Source: Silurus meridionalis
Lineage: Eukaryota > Chordata > Actinopteri > Siluriformes > Siluridae
NCBI RefSeq assembly: GCF_014805685.1
Contig: NC_060890.1
Location: 17,649,000-17,712,999, forward strand
Direction of reading: 5' to 3'
DNA length: 64,000 bases
Shown: piece by piece, positions 35,668-47,590 of the stretch
How the letters are laid out: each line of letters opens with the position of its first letter
Position numbering within the stretch: the stretch's first letter is position 1
Position numbers and translations under genes: made by a program
Notes under the pieces: generated by a model
Databases searched by the model: none
What the model saw: only the letters and a program-made list of their open reading frames with translations
What the model was told of the DNA's origin: nothing

Positions 35668-36902
35668 ACTCTCCCACTGGTCCTGGCCTATCAAAATGTT
35701 CTAACCAGCATGAGGTCCACTATCTTATTTAACACTGCCCTTAACGCTGACCGGACACACGGTCACCTGTCCTACTTCCATGGCAATGAGGTGCTTCATC
35801 AAGCTGAAAAATAATTCTGCGTTTTTCATACTCGTTGGATATTAATTGTTAACGGCAGCATGGCTGAAGTATCTAATGTAGTCCCAACTGTTCTTACGTA
35901 AAGTTAAATAGACAGTGTTACTTGTGGGACAATGATACTTTTAGGTATGTTGTTAGATCCTTGTCTATAAGATGTAAAGTCCAGAAGTTCCTTTAGAGGG
36001 AGCTCTGGGACACCCCCAAAACCCTACCTCCACCCGGGAATGATTCATGGCCACATGATCTGGATTCACAGTAATTGAGAGCAGGGAGGGATAGGAAATC
36101 GATAGTGAGCCTGGCAGTTCTTTAATGGCGCCTCTTTTTTACCTGTTATCGAATGAGACGTGCTTCAGGCAGCTCTGACAATGACATCCTGCCCTCATAG
36201 CTCCCAGCCAAATGATGAGCAGAGACAACAGCCACTGGAAGCCCGGACGTCGAGTGCTTTTGCTCTGCATCATGAGCGCACAGGTTAAGGTTGGATCTGG
36301 ATAAATGAGAAATTGCCTTCCTGAATGAAGTTTACACTCTGTGGGTTGTGCGGCCTTAAACACTTGGGAATTGCAGGGATGTGAGATGAATATGCAGCAG
36401 GCCATCTTTCGCCTAGAGCTGACGTTGGACAGGTTTCTGTGGGAGAGAGCAGGCAAGACGTGTTGTGTGTCTCCCTCTAGTGGTCAAACGGTGATGCGTT
36501 GCTCTGGTGGACGTCAGTATAGGTCATGCTGTCTGGTAACTATAGTGGTATTTGCTGTCTTTTTGTTTTCTCGGATTTCAAAACATTTGGAATAATAATA
36601 GGCCAGAAATTGGTTGTGCATGAAAAAAGTTTTCTGTATCACTGCAGTTTTGAAGGATGAGTGTGTGAATGTGGTGTAAGAGAGCTCAAGAGTCATTTGT
36701 TTGCGATGTTTAACTCTGCGCTGTTCTTATCTCTTTACTTTTTCTTACTCTACTTTCTTTTCTCAAACTCTGTCTTCTTTTTATCTTGCTGTCTCGCTCT
36801 CTTTTACTCCTCATTATTTATAGCTCTTTTGCTTTCATTACCCCATCCCTCCGTCTTCTCTTCTCTGCACGCTGGTAATGGATGTATGGGACTATGTTGT
36901 AG

Positions 36903-37025
36903 GTAAAGGCCCAGAGACCATCTTTGCGGGTCAGAACCTGAATGATAATGAATGGCACACAGTCCGTGTGGTCAGAAGGGGGAAAAGTCTGAAGCTTACA
37001 GTGGATGACCTGCAGCCCTCAGAAG
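36903..37025 (+). CDS. nrxn1: Neurexin-1 exon: LNS4 middle, after SS3
   Basis: A 123-nt exon, phase 1 at both ends. It encodes [20 protein letters not shown] and [15 protein letters not shown], ending LQPSE plus a split Gly. [17 protein letters not shown] is one of the most conserved neurexin strings. The tail LQPSEG replaces mammalian QQAMTG, a variable spot at an exon edge. The acceptor is TGTTGTAG and the donor is GAAG followed by GTACAC. It accepts either the SS3 exon (giving Ser-Lys) or the 24180 donor (giving Gly-Lys). Only 413 nt separate it from the next exon. Confidence 0.95.
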
Positions 37026-37438
37026 GTACACATCATCCCCTCATCCCACACACTCTCACACTCACATAAATGTATGATTACCATACGAAGACAGGTTTTT
37101 TTTTTTAATAGCTGATGCAATGTAATACTTTTTTCTTGTTCTGTAATTGCACTGGCTTGTATATAATGCCCTCTGGGTATAAATCTCTTCAACATTTGAT
37201 GCAATTGGTGTCTGAAACTCAGAGAATACATTAAATTCACATAACCTCCCTGATTTAAGAGCGAGAGCAGTCCCTCCTGGCGGGCTTTAAAAGATATTTA
37301 TAAAATATTAAAGTGCTTTCTTCCCTCCCACTAGATCTTACTAACTCGAATTGACTTTTTTTCACTTTCTTCACATCGACTCACTTTTTTCCCTCTGTCC
37401 TTCTCTAAATCTCTCATCTGATTGGTCCGCTTCTGAAG
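37026..37438 (+). other. nrxn1: Short intron, 413 nt
   Basis: T-rich intron with a weak acceptor (GCTTCTGAAG); no other feature. Confidence 0.85.
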
Positions 37439-37820
37439 GCCAAATTACGGGCGACCACACGCAGCTAGAGTTCCATAACATCGAGACAGGCATCGTTACT
37501 GAAAAGCTCTACATGCCTGCCGTTCCATCAAACTTCATCGGGCACCTGCAGGGTCTGTCTTTCAATGGCATGTCCTATATTGACCTGTGCAAGAATGGGG
37601 ACATCGACTACTGCGAGCTAAATGCCATGATTGGCTACAAGAGCATCGTGGCAGACCCAGTAACCTTCAAGTCTCGCACCAGTTATGTGACCCTCCCAAC
37701 TCTGCAGGCGTACTACTCTATGCACCTCTTTCTCCAGTTCAAGACCACTTCTCCTGACGGGCTGATCCTCTACAACCGAGGAGACGGCAATGACTTCATT
37801 GTGGTAGAACTGGTTAAAGG
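37439..37820 (+). CDS. nrxn1: Neurexin-1 exon: end of LNS4 and start of LNS5
   Basis: A 382-nt exon, phase 1 in and phase 2 out. It encodes [34 protein letters not shown] and [15 protein letters not shown], closing LNS4 with its disulphide cysteines. LNS5 follows with [38 protein letters not shown] and [22 protein letters not shown] and [11 protein letters not shown] are invariant neurexin strings. The acceptor CTGAAG is poor in pyrimidines and the donor is GGG followed by TAAGTG in the AAAGG|GTAAGT context. An upstream ATG at 37351 lies in the intron and is not a start. Confidence 0.95.
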
Positions 37821-38130
37821 GTAAGTGCTGCTTTCCTCAATACTCCCTCCTGTTATATTCTTTAAATACAGTAGAGCAATGATAAACAGTCGCACAACTT
37901 TTACAGTAAAATCAGAAATCAAACGCATTTAGCTATAACACTAGAATAGAACAATAGTATTTCTGGTATTAAACATAAAATCAATATATACAATTATTGT
38001 ATTTGTGTAAAACCAAACACCATGTCCTCTAATAAAAATCAATCATGCATTGGTGTTGCTAGGTGTTATTTTATTTCAATTGCTGTAACTTGAACTTTGC
38101 GCGTTTCTTTTTTCTCTCTGTACTGAACAG
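37821..38130 (+). other. nrxn1: Short intron, 310 nt
   Basis: AT-rich, ending TACTGAACAG; no other feature. Confidence 0.85.
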
Positions 38131-38321
38131 TTATCTGCATTATGTTTCTGACTTGGGAAACGGTGCTCATCTCATCAAAGGCAATTCAAACACACCTCTC
38201 AATGACAATCACTGGCATAACGTGATGATCTCCCGTGACACCAACAACCTCCACACAGTCAAGATCGACACCAAGATCACCACACAAACCACTATGGGGG
38301 CTAAGAACTTGGATCTGAAAG
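38131..38321 (+). CDS. nrxn1: Neurexin-1 exon: LNS5 middle
   Basis: A 191-nt exon, phase 2 in and phase 1 out, encoding [40 protein letters not shown] and [10 protein letters not shown], ending [27 protein letters not shown] follows neurexin-1 ([19 protein letters not shown]) rather than neurexin-2 or -3. One position is unusual: YVSDLGNG (Ser codon at 38147-38149) where the other vertebrate neurexins I recall have YVFDLGNG. The acceptor is GAACAG and the donor is AAAG followed by GTAACC. Confidence 0.95.
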
Positions 38322-38666
38322 GTAACCCTTCAAATTAAATAAATATTTTTGCATCTCTTATCATTTAGATTTCCTTTTTTTTAAGGGGGTGGGGGGTTGA
38401 TTGGATTAAGATAAGATAAGATAAGGGACCATGAGTAAGTAATTACGCTATAAATTGAAATGATGGTTCAAATGATGGTTGATTCAGATGATGGATTCAC
38501 ATAATGGTTGATTTAATTTGTATAGAAATACATTTTACCTTCAGCCAACAGAGGGCACCACTTTGATAGTTTTAATGACTAATAAGATTCAAACATTTCA
38601 TGAATTTAAGCGTTTTTTTTTACTGTACTACAGTAAGTCAATAAACTCATGTCCTTCACTCTTTAG
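38322..38666 (+). other. nrxn1: Short intron, 345 nt
   Basis: Contains a small (ATAAG)n run at 38406-38425 and ends ACTCTTTAG; no other feature. Confidence 0.85.
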
Positions 38667-38840
38667 GTGACCTGTTTGTTGGAGGAGTGTCTAAAGATTT
38701 ATATAAGGACCTACCGAAGCTGGTGCACTCTAAAGAGGGATTTCAGGGTTGCTTGGCATCTGTGGACTTAAACGGCCGCTTGCCAGACCTGCTGTCAGAC
38801 GCACTGAGCACTACAGGACAGGTGGAGCGGGGCTGTGAAG
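38667..38840 (+). CDS. nrxn1: Neurexin-1 exon: LNS5 C-terminal part
   Basis: A 174-nt exon, phase 1 at both ends. It encodes [39 protein letters not shown] and [17 protein letters not shown], the final strands of LNS5 with the disulphide cysteines of GFQGC and [16 protein letters not shown] is the neurexin-1 type (neurexin-2 and -3 have KLVASRDGFQGC). The stretch STTG replaces mammalian FCNG at equal length. The acceptor is CTCTTTAG and the donor is GAAG followed by GTATGC. The next exon is EGF3. Confidence 0.95.
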
Positions 38841-41281
38841 GTATGCAAAGGAGGATATGAAGGGGCGATTACTGATTCTGGTTATTTATCCTCAAAATAC
38901 CATGTGCTCCAAAATCACTCATTCATTCATTCAGCTACTCTGTTTCTCAATCTATTATTATCTATTAACATTATGGCATTATTTAACATTGACAAGCCCT
39001 AATAAGCATTTATACACATTCAGCATTTAACCTTTGGTCCGGATTTATTGGATAATCCATAAAATAATAGTTAATAATAATTTGTTAATATTTTCAAAAC
39101 ATTTCTCTGCTTGCTGAAGTGTAGGAAATATATAAAAAATTTTCTTAAATAATTAAAAATCACACTGGAGCAAGAGAAGTAATACTAATAATCCACTTAA
39201 AATAATATTTTCCTTATGGAGCAATTTTAAATATTTAGGTTTAGTTTAGATTGCAATCAAAAGAAAATGCCCTGTAATATTTTCAATTCTTGCCTAATAT
39301 TGTTATTTCGTTTATAGTCATTTTTGTAGACGTTTGATGGCATTGATATAATAAATATTGCCCATTGCTGATTATTTACTATATCTGTTAATAATAGTAA
39401 AAAATAGTTATTACAGTTATACACTGATTGCATCTCAGTGTATGGCATTACCTCTTGTTCTTCTTCTCATTTTTCTCATTTTTGTGTTTATCACCAACCT
39501 GGCGATCTTTTCCTTTTTCCGTATGTTAACTGTAGCTGTGCAATTTCTCTCGTCTCCTTTTTTCTTGCATCTTCCTGTTTCCACTTTTCCCACTTTTCTG
39601 CTTCTCATATTTTTTACCTATTCATTTTTTATAATCACAACCATCTTTGTGCCTTTACTAACATCTTATGTATTTTGCTTTTCTTTATTTGTTTTGGCTG
39701 ACAAAAGTTGCATTGATGAAAGCTGACCTGCAAGGTAGATAGATATGTTTAAACCAAGTCTATGTCTAAACCAAGTGCCTCCCTGAACCCCTCCTCCAGT
39801 TTGCCAGTGTAATGTCGTTGCTCATTTCTACCAACATGACATCGGAGTAGAATCATTCTTGTAAATACAAGCACTGAAAAAAAGCACACACATCTTGTAT
39901 TTACATCCCCCCAGAGTCTTAAAGTGTCCTGTGTCAGTCTCCTTCACTTATGTGTCATGGCTGTTTTTTCTTTATTAGCGCTCACATGTTTGTACTGTTG
40001 TTTAAAGAAGGCATGTGATTGGCTTTAATGCTGTCCTTCCTAATTCTGATCCCTTTTACCTATTGCATGTAGTCTGGACCCCTTTAGTTGAAATAGTTTA
40101 ACTAAATAGATAGAAATAGAGAGAAATAGTCTACAAATAAGTTGAGATTCCCCATGTAGTTAAATATTGGTTTCTTATAATAGAACTGCAATAGAAGGAC
40201 TTTTCCTGCCTAAATGAGGCACCACTTAGGAGATGGTGCATGCTGTGTGACTCACTGGCCCTTCTACATTGTTCCTGCACTTTGAATGAGATTTAGTCAC
40301 ACACATAAGGGGAGACAGAAGAAACCGAGCTCATCCAGATTTCATTACCTGTAGTCTCAGAGTCTCATCTGTCCCGTCAACCACCTCTGCATGGGTGATT
40401 GGCCAAATGGCTGGATGATGGAGACAAGAGGGGCCTGATGGCTGAGTGACCTGCTTTACATGCCTACTAGAGTGCTGAGGGTAATGGGAACAGAACTGTT
40501 GCTGCCGGCTAAAATATGCCTGGCTCGTTGCCCTGCTGCTTCACCACTAGACACTGAGCACAAAATGACCCTTTCCAGATGGCCCCCGTTTATCTTTGGG
40601 CTTCATTTCCCCCTGGCATTTTTTTTTTTTTTTTTTTCATCCAGTTCAACAATATCAGCCACGGACTTCATTATCACAAAGGAGACCTGTTATCATTACC
40701 GCAGCCACTGAAGGAAGATGTCAGCGAGCTGAAAATTGCTCTTGAGGCTGACTGCAACAAAAAATGCAGCCATCCATACAAGTCATTATTATACAGTGCA
40801 AAAACAGTGCAGCGATTCATTTCTTCTCTGTGTTAACAAAAACAATACATGCCTTGAACAGGAAATAGGAGATTGCCTTCAAAGGATTTCATCAATATCA
40901 ATAATTAGCTTTAAATAAAGGATATTGGTCACCTACAATACTCACATGCGTTTGTAACTAAATATTTACAGATTTTATCAAATATGTTTTGTGAATTTAA
41001 ATTATAATAAATAATACTACAGCTACTATTTATAATATGTTATATGTTTTATTCCTGTCTCTTCCATCCTTTACTGCTTATGATATGGACTACATGTACT
41101 ATCAGTCAGGATCAGCACATAGTTTCATTAGTACTAGACGGGTGTGAAACATGAAAAGATTCCGTAATCTATCAAGCTGTTGTCATATTGATATTTATTT
41201 TGCCGGACCGTTTTCTGATTATTGTTCAGTGCCCATTAATTTTATTCGACTCTCTCAAACTTCTGTCATCTCTCTGTGCAG
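38841..41281 (+). other. nrxn1: 2.4-kb intron
   Basis: No coding exon seen. T-rich sequence (39440-39700) and a T tract at about 40620-40637. The acceptor is TCTCTGTGCAG. No mobile element recognised. Confidence 0.7.
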
Positions 41282-41401
41282 GTCCCAGCACTACCTGTCA
41301 GGAAGACTCGTGCTCCAACCAGGGTGTGTGTCTACAGCAGTGGGAAGGCTTTACTTGTGACTGCAGCATGACGTCATTCGGAGGGCCTCTCTGCAATGAT
41401 G
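41282..41401 (+). CDS. nrxn1: Neurexin-1 exon: EGF3
   Basis: A 120-nt exon, phase 1 at both ends, encoding [27 protein letters not shown] and [12 protein letters not shown]. Six cysteines in EGF spacing form the third EGF module, just before LNS6. The match to neurexin-1 is near complete ([18 protein letters not shown]). The acceptor is TGTGCAG and the donor is GATG followed by GTGAGC. The last base G joins CG of the LNS6 exon to give Ala (NDAGTTYIF), where mammals read NDPGTTYIF. This donor competes, across 17.6 kb, with the beta first exon for the same LNS6 acceptor. Confidence 0.95.
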
Positions 41402-43731
41402 GTGAGCGAATATTTATGCCTCCTTACTTCATAAGCCTGAACAGATTGTGAAATATAAGACTAGTGGGAGCCATACCTTATGCAGATTGTCAGGCTGATT
41501 GCTGGAAATGACTGTGCAAATGATGTAACAGATGTGGAGTGTCTCTCATGGACAGTGATTCAGCTAGTCTTTAAAAAAATGTCCAGACCCAATCCAAGTC
41601 TATGCCTAGTCTTGGATTGAGTAATAACGGCAAATAGTGCGATGCAGAGACCAAACAAATGCTATGAGACATTCAGCACAATTTAGCTGATTTATCTAAT
41701 ATTTTAGACTCTTATGAGAGATACACATTTATTTGGTTACTTAATTGCATTGTCTAATTATATAATCAGGGTAAATATTTGGTTGTTTAGTAATCCTGGA
41801 TTTAAAACTTTGCACCAAAGGTCAAACAAAATATTATAAAATATAAAAATAAAAAATATCATCCAGAAAGTAAATGCAATTATATTTTTTCCTATTCATA
41901 AGGCCAAAATTAAACAGACTCAAATATATTTGTAGACGATGCTTCAGGAGAAATGACATAAAAACAAAGAAATGGTAATACTTGCACAATTAATTATGAA
42001 TAATAAACAAACAAACACATAATTAATGCGTGATTAATTTAGAGCCTTATTAGCCAAACTAAAATGAGCAGCCATGTGAAAAATCATCCAACATGTTACA
42101 AAACAAAATATATTACATCCATCTTGCAGCTCAATGCACAAAGCACACAGCTTCTGTTTTCTGTATGCTGCATCCCAAAATATTCATCCTCTGTTCTTAT
42201 ATTAGTCGAAATTTCTCACTGGTCCACCACTAGGGGGCATGATAGGACCACCTGAGCCAGAAGCTTGAAAGACCTTAATAGTTTATGCACTCACATGTCC
42301 ACTGCAGCACAGACTGGCTAAATAGTAAAATGTTTTCTCATTGGTATGAGTTATAGTGTTTAATTCTAAGGTGGTAAGAATGTGTCTGTTGTGTATAAAC
42401 CTGTTGCACTGTCTTTACAAAACAAAATGAATCGCCTGCAAATTGACCCTAGAGCTTCTGATATCTCACACCCCCCAAAGTAGCGAAATCCAGAAAGCCG
42501 GACGAAGGAGAGAGTCCTTGAATTGTTTTAGGAAGGCAAATGTGCTTCCACGGTGTGAACCTGCTAGCTGATAAGAGTCTGCTTTTGCTCTGGAAGCCCA
42601 TGCACACAGTTCACCTTGCATCCTTCATGTCCCTCTCCCTGGAATAGAGATGAGAAAATGTCTCTCAGAGACCTTCAGATAAGCTGAACTTTCTAAAACT
42701 TTCTTCATTTCCAATCACATTTTTAAACCCGTTCTTGCACATGGTCAGCGCAAAGGACTCTCATTAAATAGATTGGAGAAGAATGTGCAATCCTTCATGT
42801 TTAATACGTACCACTGAGTCACGGACACCTACATGTTCACATTTCCAGTTAACTGCCAAATAATTTTTGTTTCTTCTCACACCTACTGCCACATTCACAA
42901 ATTCGAAAGGACAACATATTCAGCAGCCATTCATACCCACATGCTTAAGGATTGGTCACTAAATCACAGGGGAGTGTATGACTCAGTCCGTGTCTCCTAC
43001 TCTGCTGCTGGCTGGAGATTGTGCTGTATTTCACTCTTTGTAGGAACCAAATCTCCCTGGAACAATATGAACAGACTGCAGTTTTGACCTTGCTGGTTGG
43101 ATAATGGGCTTGTTTCCAAAAATAAAAGTGCTTTCTCCAGAAGAAAAATAGTTATAGTTTACAAACCAAAAGAACTAAAACAAACTGAGATTAAAATTAG
43201 GGTTAGTTGTTTCACATATCATCCATTAGTACAAAAATCACTAATGAGAACCTCTGCACGAAGTGAACTGTGAGGACTGAATGAGATAGCGTCTTTACAG
43301 CGATGTACAGGTGTACTATATGTATGTATAGCAGACTCCGGCACACCAAGCTGAGAAAGAAATGGTGCCAGTGAAAGCTGTCTGATGTTCACACAGTGAT
43401 CTTGCCTTATGTGACTTTGACAGTTGGTAGTGCCAAGATTTTCTAGAGTTTACACAAAATAGAGCAAAAAAAAAAACTAAATACATCCAATAAGTGGCAG
43501 TTCTACAGGCAGTTATTACTTGATGCTTAGGGGGGTCAGAGGAGAAGGACAGACTGGCTGGAGCTTACAGAAAGGTTACAATAGCTCAAACATACATGCT
43601 TTACTGCTGAGCAGAAAGGCATCTCAGAATTCACAAGTGCAACAGCAGAAAATTAAATTGCTTTGAGGGAACAGTTTGTACAGGTTTACAAAAAATGAAC
43701 AGCCAAATGAACCTTAGCCTTTGCCCTATTG

Positions 43732-43959
<228 letters not shown>

Positions 43960-44531
43960 TCAATCTTTATCCCAGAGCAAATCCCTTTTTTATATTTCAT
44001 TTAAGCTATATAATTTGACTGTAGACACTGTACTAGTTTAACTGGATTTGGATGAAAGCACAGAGCTTAAAAAGACATATTATTAAGCACTGCAGCACAG
44101 TAACAAGCCAAAGTAAAGTTCCTTCTGAGATTGCAGTAGCTATCTAGCCACATATATAGACTATTGTAAATAATTTTGAACAGAACACTCTGCTTGGTCA
44201 TTTTGATACAGAAAATAAAGCTAGCTATAGCAGAGGTTGAGCACATTAGCAGCATATTTCTTTTGATTTTTTCTCCCGGTTCGGTCGCTGCCGATCTCCA
44301 CCCACTAGTCCTTTCTTGTCACACAACATTTTGCTTATAGCCAACAAGTGCAGTAAAAAAAACACAAATACTATGTCAGACAGTAAGTATCAAATGTCAG
44401 ACAGCTGTTATACTGAACTGACGTCCTCACTCACATAACATCACATAACTGCTTTCTATCTCAAGACAGAAGATTTGTCATGAGCTTATTCAAAGTTATC
44501 TTGAATCATATTATATCAAAGTTAGAATGAA

Positions 44532-44574
<43 letters not shown>
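44532..44574 (+). repeat. (CA)n microsatellite
   Basis: About 21 CA units. Confidence 0.95.
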
Positions 44575-44577
<3 letters not shown>

Positions 44578-46354
44578 ACGCACCTCCAACCCAGCACCCG
44601 AACTGTTCACCAATTGCTGTGTGAATATCCCAAATGTGTAATTATGTCAATCTGGTACTTATCACTTTCATCACACTCACTCTTGTTCGCACACCCTCAC
44701 AGCAAGTTTGTCAAGCAAAGCAGCACTTTGATTTCTGTCAGTTATCATGGGACACTGTTGAATGTTGTTATTAAAAAGGGGAAGGTGATGAGAACAGGCC
44801 ATGCCGCAGACTGCACACTGATTAGCTCTGCATAAGTACGCTTAAGCACACTGATAAGGGATGATATGGTGTGCCAGGATAAAATCAAATAAATATACTG
44901 ACATGGTGGAGGTAAGGACAGCTCTGCTTTGAATAATTAAATCTGATACATTTGGGTTCTTTACTGCCAAGTACTACACCCTTGTCCCCTTGGAATATCT
45001 TTTCTATAACTTAATGCATGATTTTTAATTACATGCTGCTATCAAGTTGATCTCCACATTTAATAAAAAGTCAATATTCCAAAAAGTTAGATTGGTCATG
45101 GTGGTTGGAGTAAACCTTTTTAACACAATGATTTATATCATTAGAGAGAGAAGTGTGGAGTGCAGTTAAGAAAAGAAGTCAAACTAATAATAATGCTTAT
45201 AGGTCTTACTCAGAAGTACAATGAATTGCAATTTGAAACAGATTATTATTAAATGGTTAATCATTAGAAAGAAAAATTGTAAGTAAAATTCTCTTTTAAA
45301 AAATGTCAATGTCCCATTTTGTTTTGACAAAGTGCTCATGTAAAAGATTTTCTTTCAACAAGCTATAAAGTCTTAAAGTATTTAAGCATTGTATTTAATA
45401 TTATAAAGTGAAATATGCGCTGCTACAGGGCAGCCTTCTACCACTAGGTGGCGACCTGGTAAGCAGTACAGCTTCAGTCTATTTTTGTTTTTATTTTTTT
45501 GCCCAAAATAGCAATTATAAATTCATTTTAAATATCTCATATTACACCAGAATGTTAATATGTAATTTTAATACCATTAATGCCAGTGCCGGTGTCATTT
45601 GCTTAGCCTTCAGAATGACTTAATGTGGTCTTCCTAGAAGCATTAAATGCTTTTTGAGACCCCAGTGAGGTGCCTCTAACAGCTCGACTTGCTCAGCTAT
45701 AATTATGCAGCGCTAACAATCCTAACTTCAAGAATGAGACCGCCACACATGGGAGGCTATGACATGAGCCACACTTTCGGCTTTCCCGAGTTCACAGCCC
45801 AAACACAGTCGGTGTTGGGATACATACAGAACAGTAACAGCAGCCTTTATTATACTTTATTTAAAAAAAAAAAAAAACACACATACAAACACACACGTAC
45901 ACCACATTGTTTACAAAGGTGTGATCATTTGCTATCAAGGGGTTTGACACTGATTATTTCAGGTGGTGGTAAGGCGGGTGTAAATGTGATTTCTTGTCAT
46001 GCTGGTTTAGAATCTCACTTTTTTCTTTTGGTGATAGATTTTTCAGTATTTCTGTCTTTCATCACAAATAATGAAGCACTTTTAAAAAAAAATGTGGGTC
46101 TTGGTTTAATGCTTCCTGAAGCATTGCTCCCTAAGGCAACGGTTTCCAAGTCAATGGCTTGTCGCTGTCCATGGTGCTGAAGTTTATACATGCTGGATTT
46201 GTGGCGTACAGGATCTGAGAATGTTAGGCACAAAAATTTCAAGGACTGCCTGTAATCAGAACTAAATGCATTTATCCCACTAAATTTGGGACAAAGTGTG
46301 AGTATAGAACTTGTACAGGGTATAATTGTGTTATAAGCCCAACCAGACATTTCC

Positions 46355-46359
<5 letters not shown>

Positions 46360-46415
<56 letters not shown>
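46360..46415 (+). repeat. (CT)n array upstream of beta exon
   Basis: About 28 CT units, roughly 1.2 kb before the beta start codon. Flanked by other pyrimidine-rich sequence. Confidence 0.95.
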
Positions 46416-46417
<2 letters not shown>

Positions 46418-46977
46418 TTGTCTTTCGCTTCCTCTCTCACGTGCTCTTTTTCTCTCACTGTGTGTGAATCCCAGCTGAGCTGCACCTGCCCACTGAACCG
46501 CCCCCCTCTTGTACCTCTTTTCTCCTAACAGAGAGAAGGATAGAATAAGACAGAGAGGAGGCTGGATAAACAAGAAAAGAGTGCAGCCTTGCACAGCCTT
46601 GCAATCTTTAACAATAAAGGGGAGGGATAGCGAAAAGTAAAACAGAGAGAACAAGGGAGTGAGAAAGAGGAGGGGGAGGGAAAACCAACCGGGGCTCCAC
46701 TCTTCTCTTTCTCTCTTTTTCTCGCTCTCCTACACTTATTTGCCAGGTCTGACTGGCACAAAAAGAGGCTGCGGTCCTTTACAGAACCTGGATGAGAGAG
46801 TATCATGAAGAGGAAATTGTGAAGAGTAAGGAAAGGAAGGATTTTGGCTTCTTTCTTTGTCTCATTACTTCCTGCGCTTCTTGTGACTTGGTTTTTGTGC
46901 ACATGCTTTAAATACAGACGACTTTTCTGAGGAGCTCTATTTTTCCTCCACACCTTTCATGTACCACTGCTTTTTTT

Positions 46978-47590
46978 GTGCAGTTTCACCTCATGCTTCC
47001 TCCGAGAGGTGCTGTAATCACAACCAGTAGCAGCCAGCGTGTGTGTGTAACTGTGTGGGAGTGTGTGTGTCGTTTGGGGAGGGGGAGAAGCTCTGTGGAT
47101 GGAGTTAAACGCTGCAGCAATGATCTCTTCGTGTGTGTGCCACTAGCCACTCCGATCGTCTCTTTCCCCTGGGCTTGAGGGATGCAGCCCCCGCTCTTTG
47201 GCTTGCAGACTAAGGCTTTAGAGTATGCAAGTAAACTCCAGGAGCACTGGGAGAGCGCAGATGAAGACTTTTCTTACAGCTCTTCCTGCAGATCTACTGG
47301 AATATTGCCCTGGATTCTCATGTTTGCCAAATTCTTTTTCCTGAAGGAGTTCCACTTTTGTGCAGAATGTAGAGCTGCTTGTTCTGCTTAAATGTGTCGT
47401 TATGACAGGGCAACATATTTGAAGAAGTCTTCAAACAGGCTGGATTTTATATTGTGTTGTTTTCTTGGTGGACTGTCGCTGATGTTGTCCCATTGCACGG
47501 TAAGAGTGAAAGGCATGAGAGAGGACATGAGTTGCCAAGTGTGTTGAGTGTTTCCCCTTCGCTTGTGCTCAGTAATTGGACTGAGGAAGC
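46978..47590 (+). promoter_or_regulatory. nrxn1: Probable beta-neurexin promoter / 5' UTR region
   Basis: This segment directly precedes the beta start codon. Beta-neurexins are known to start from an internal promoter in this intron, so the transcription start should lie here or just upstream. I see no clear TATA box or CpG-rich block. If the leader is contiguous it contains upstream ORFs: 47182-47391 (69 codons) and 47482-47547 (21 codons). A consensus donor (CACG|GTAAGA at 47500/47501) within it might mean the leader is spliced. The start site is not determinable by reading. Confidence 0.4.

Larger units (their letters stand above)
27404..36902 (+). other. nrxn1: 9.5-kb intron
   Basis: No coding exon seen. 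Contents: (GAAT)n at 27487-27524, (GT)n at 27650-27736 and 28310-28357, (AT)n followed by (GATA)n at 29420-29597, a degraded SINE at about 32485-32700, and (GT)n at 35607-35665. Long stretches (29.6-32.4 kb, 32.7-35.6 kb, 35.7-36.9 kb) show nothing recognisable. The acceptor is TATGTTGTAG. Confidence 0.7.

Noticed and set aside
41188..41451. EGF-like ORF as a free-standing secreted protein
   Set aside because: The EGF core is exon 41282-41401 with intact splice sites; the flanks are intron.
41402..41451. Read-through of the EGF3 exon into a truncated isoform
   Set aside because: A strong donor at 41402 and a stop 50 nt later; no polyadenylation signal seen close by.
46015..46953. Overlapping minus-strand ORFs of 107-156 codons
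   Set aside because: Driven by the CT repeat (RERERE) and low-complexity sequence; no conserved domain and no transcript signal.
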